This document shows, piece by piece, positions 63,613 to 64,000 of a stretch of 64,000 bases of DNA (positions within the stretch are counted from its first letter, which is position 1; every line of letters starts with the position of its first letter). The stretch comes from Hyphomicrobium sp. (GTDB lineage Bacteria; Pseudomonadota; Alphaproteobacteria; Rhizobiales; Hyphomicrobiaceae): contig NZ_RXIZ01000014.1 in assembly GCF_003987855.1 (NCBI RefSeq), forward strand, positions 1 to 64,000. The letters are read 5' to 3'. The translations under genes and the position numbers were made by a program. The notes under the pieces were generated by a model. That model searched no databases and was not told the origin of the DNA. It was given only the letters and a program-made list of their open reading frames with translations.

Positions 63613-64000
63613 TCATTGGATGTATTGGCGCGTGGCAGTTGAGGACAATGCCGTCAGGACTTCATGATGACCGCAGTTCCAGCTTTGCGCGAGTTCACCG
63701 TCCATCACGCCGTCGCCCAGGAGAACAACTCGATCGCCAACGCGATCTCCGACTTGGAGTTCGACAAAGGCGGTCTGCATGCCCACTTCGAGCAAGCGGG
63801 ATTTTCTACCGTTGACCAAGCAAGGCCCGCGACGGAGACCGTGCGAATAGCCGGCCAGAATTATCCCGTGATGTTCTGCAGTGAAGCCCGAATAACCGGC
63901 TGGCCCATTGGATTGACGAACCTCGGCAATTCTCGCAGAAACATTGACTGCGCCCTTATACATAGCCAATCCTGGACGCACGGCGTCAAGAACTGCGCTC
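63613..64000 (-). CDS. alanine racemase, N-terminal part beyond window
   Basis: The last 129 residues of a PLP-dependent alanine racemase family protein, open to the window edge. The C-terminal beta domain is recognisable: RPGLAMYKGAV, GFTAEHHGIILAGYSHGLRRGP, VGDRVVLLGDG and HHEVLTALSS, with the GYS segment at the place of the usual GYADG. The PLP-binding half is missing. It may be a biosynthetic or a specialised racemase; the downstream PP-loop gene makes a specialised role more likely. Confidence 0.85.
   Translation of the reverse strand, partial: SAVLDAVRPGLAMYKGAVNVSARIAEVRQSNGPAGYSGFTAEHHGIILAGYSHGLRRGPCLVNGRKSRLLEVGMQTAFVELQVGDRVGDRVVLLGDGVMDGELAQSWNCGHHEVLTALSSTATRQYIQ

Overview
The window looks like chromosome of a Hyphomicrobiales-type alphaproteobacterium, possibly Hyphomicrobium-like (inference from gene content and order; no marker such as 16S is present). 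Pointers are ChpT, a perfect CtrA-type TTAA-N7-TTAA box, DUF1134, an RNase E with a large acidic insert in its S1 domain, and the run rne, M48 protease, DsbA, aroQ, accB, accC, aat. The backbone is GC-rich and densely packed, with frequent TTG/GTG starts and 4-bp ATGA/GTGA overlaps.

1-12.7 kb: a truncated membrane coiled-coil gene, a DUF1134 protein, CysQ, ChpT followed by a CtrA box and a lone response regulator, small secreted and membrane proteins, a cold-shock protein, RlmJ, HolC, and the block yfgM-like, bamB, der, with panB upstream. 13-23 kb: an L,D-transpeptidase with a degenerate second domain, a sialidase-fold/membrane protein pair, NnrU, a cluster of three SAM methyltransferases (one a real PRMT-type arginine methyltransferase), divergent azoR/hxlR, and prfB with an intact programmed +1 frameshift. 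23-37 kb: PBP1A and the cell-wall amidase, then RNase E behind a long leader, a periplasmic protease and thioredoxin-fold protein, shikimate and fatty-acid genes, and Aat. 37-48.6 kb: an MFS transporter, guaA and guaB, TspO, two convergent SET-domain genes, RsmB, MAPEG, Ppx/RlmE and a VanY-type peptidase.

48.76-62.36 kb: a tRNA-Gln(CUG) gene, and 13.5 kb further on in the same orientation a damaged copy of its 3' end (17 of 19 bases plus an upstream 8-base match). I read the stretch between as a probable genomic island. It holds a phage-like small ORF; an envelope-oriented module (AdeRS-like two-component system, VirK/YbjX DUF535 protein, OmpR-type regulator with a degenerate receiver, lone MlaA lipoprotein); a MocR regulator divergent from an EamA transporter; and an RpiR-controlled operon of a small membrane protein, a glutamine-synthetase-like ligase, a nitrilase and a class I amidotransferase. 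The last operon looks like a nitrogen-scavenging catabolic pathway with unknown substrate and is the best candidate here for an undescribed system.

62.4-64 kb: a QueC-like PP-loop ATPase that is not QueC, just downstream of a truncated alanine racemase, part of a cluster that continues past the window edge. No CRISPR array, rRNA, transposase or integrase was seen.
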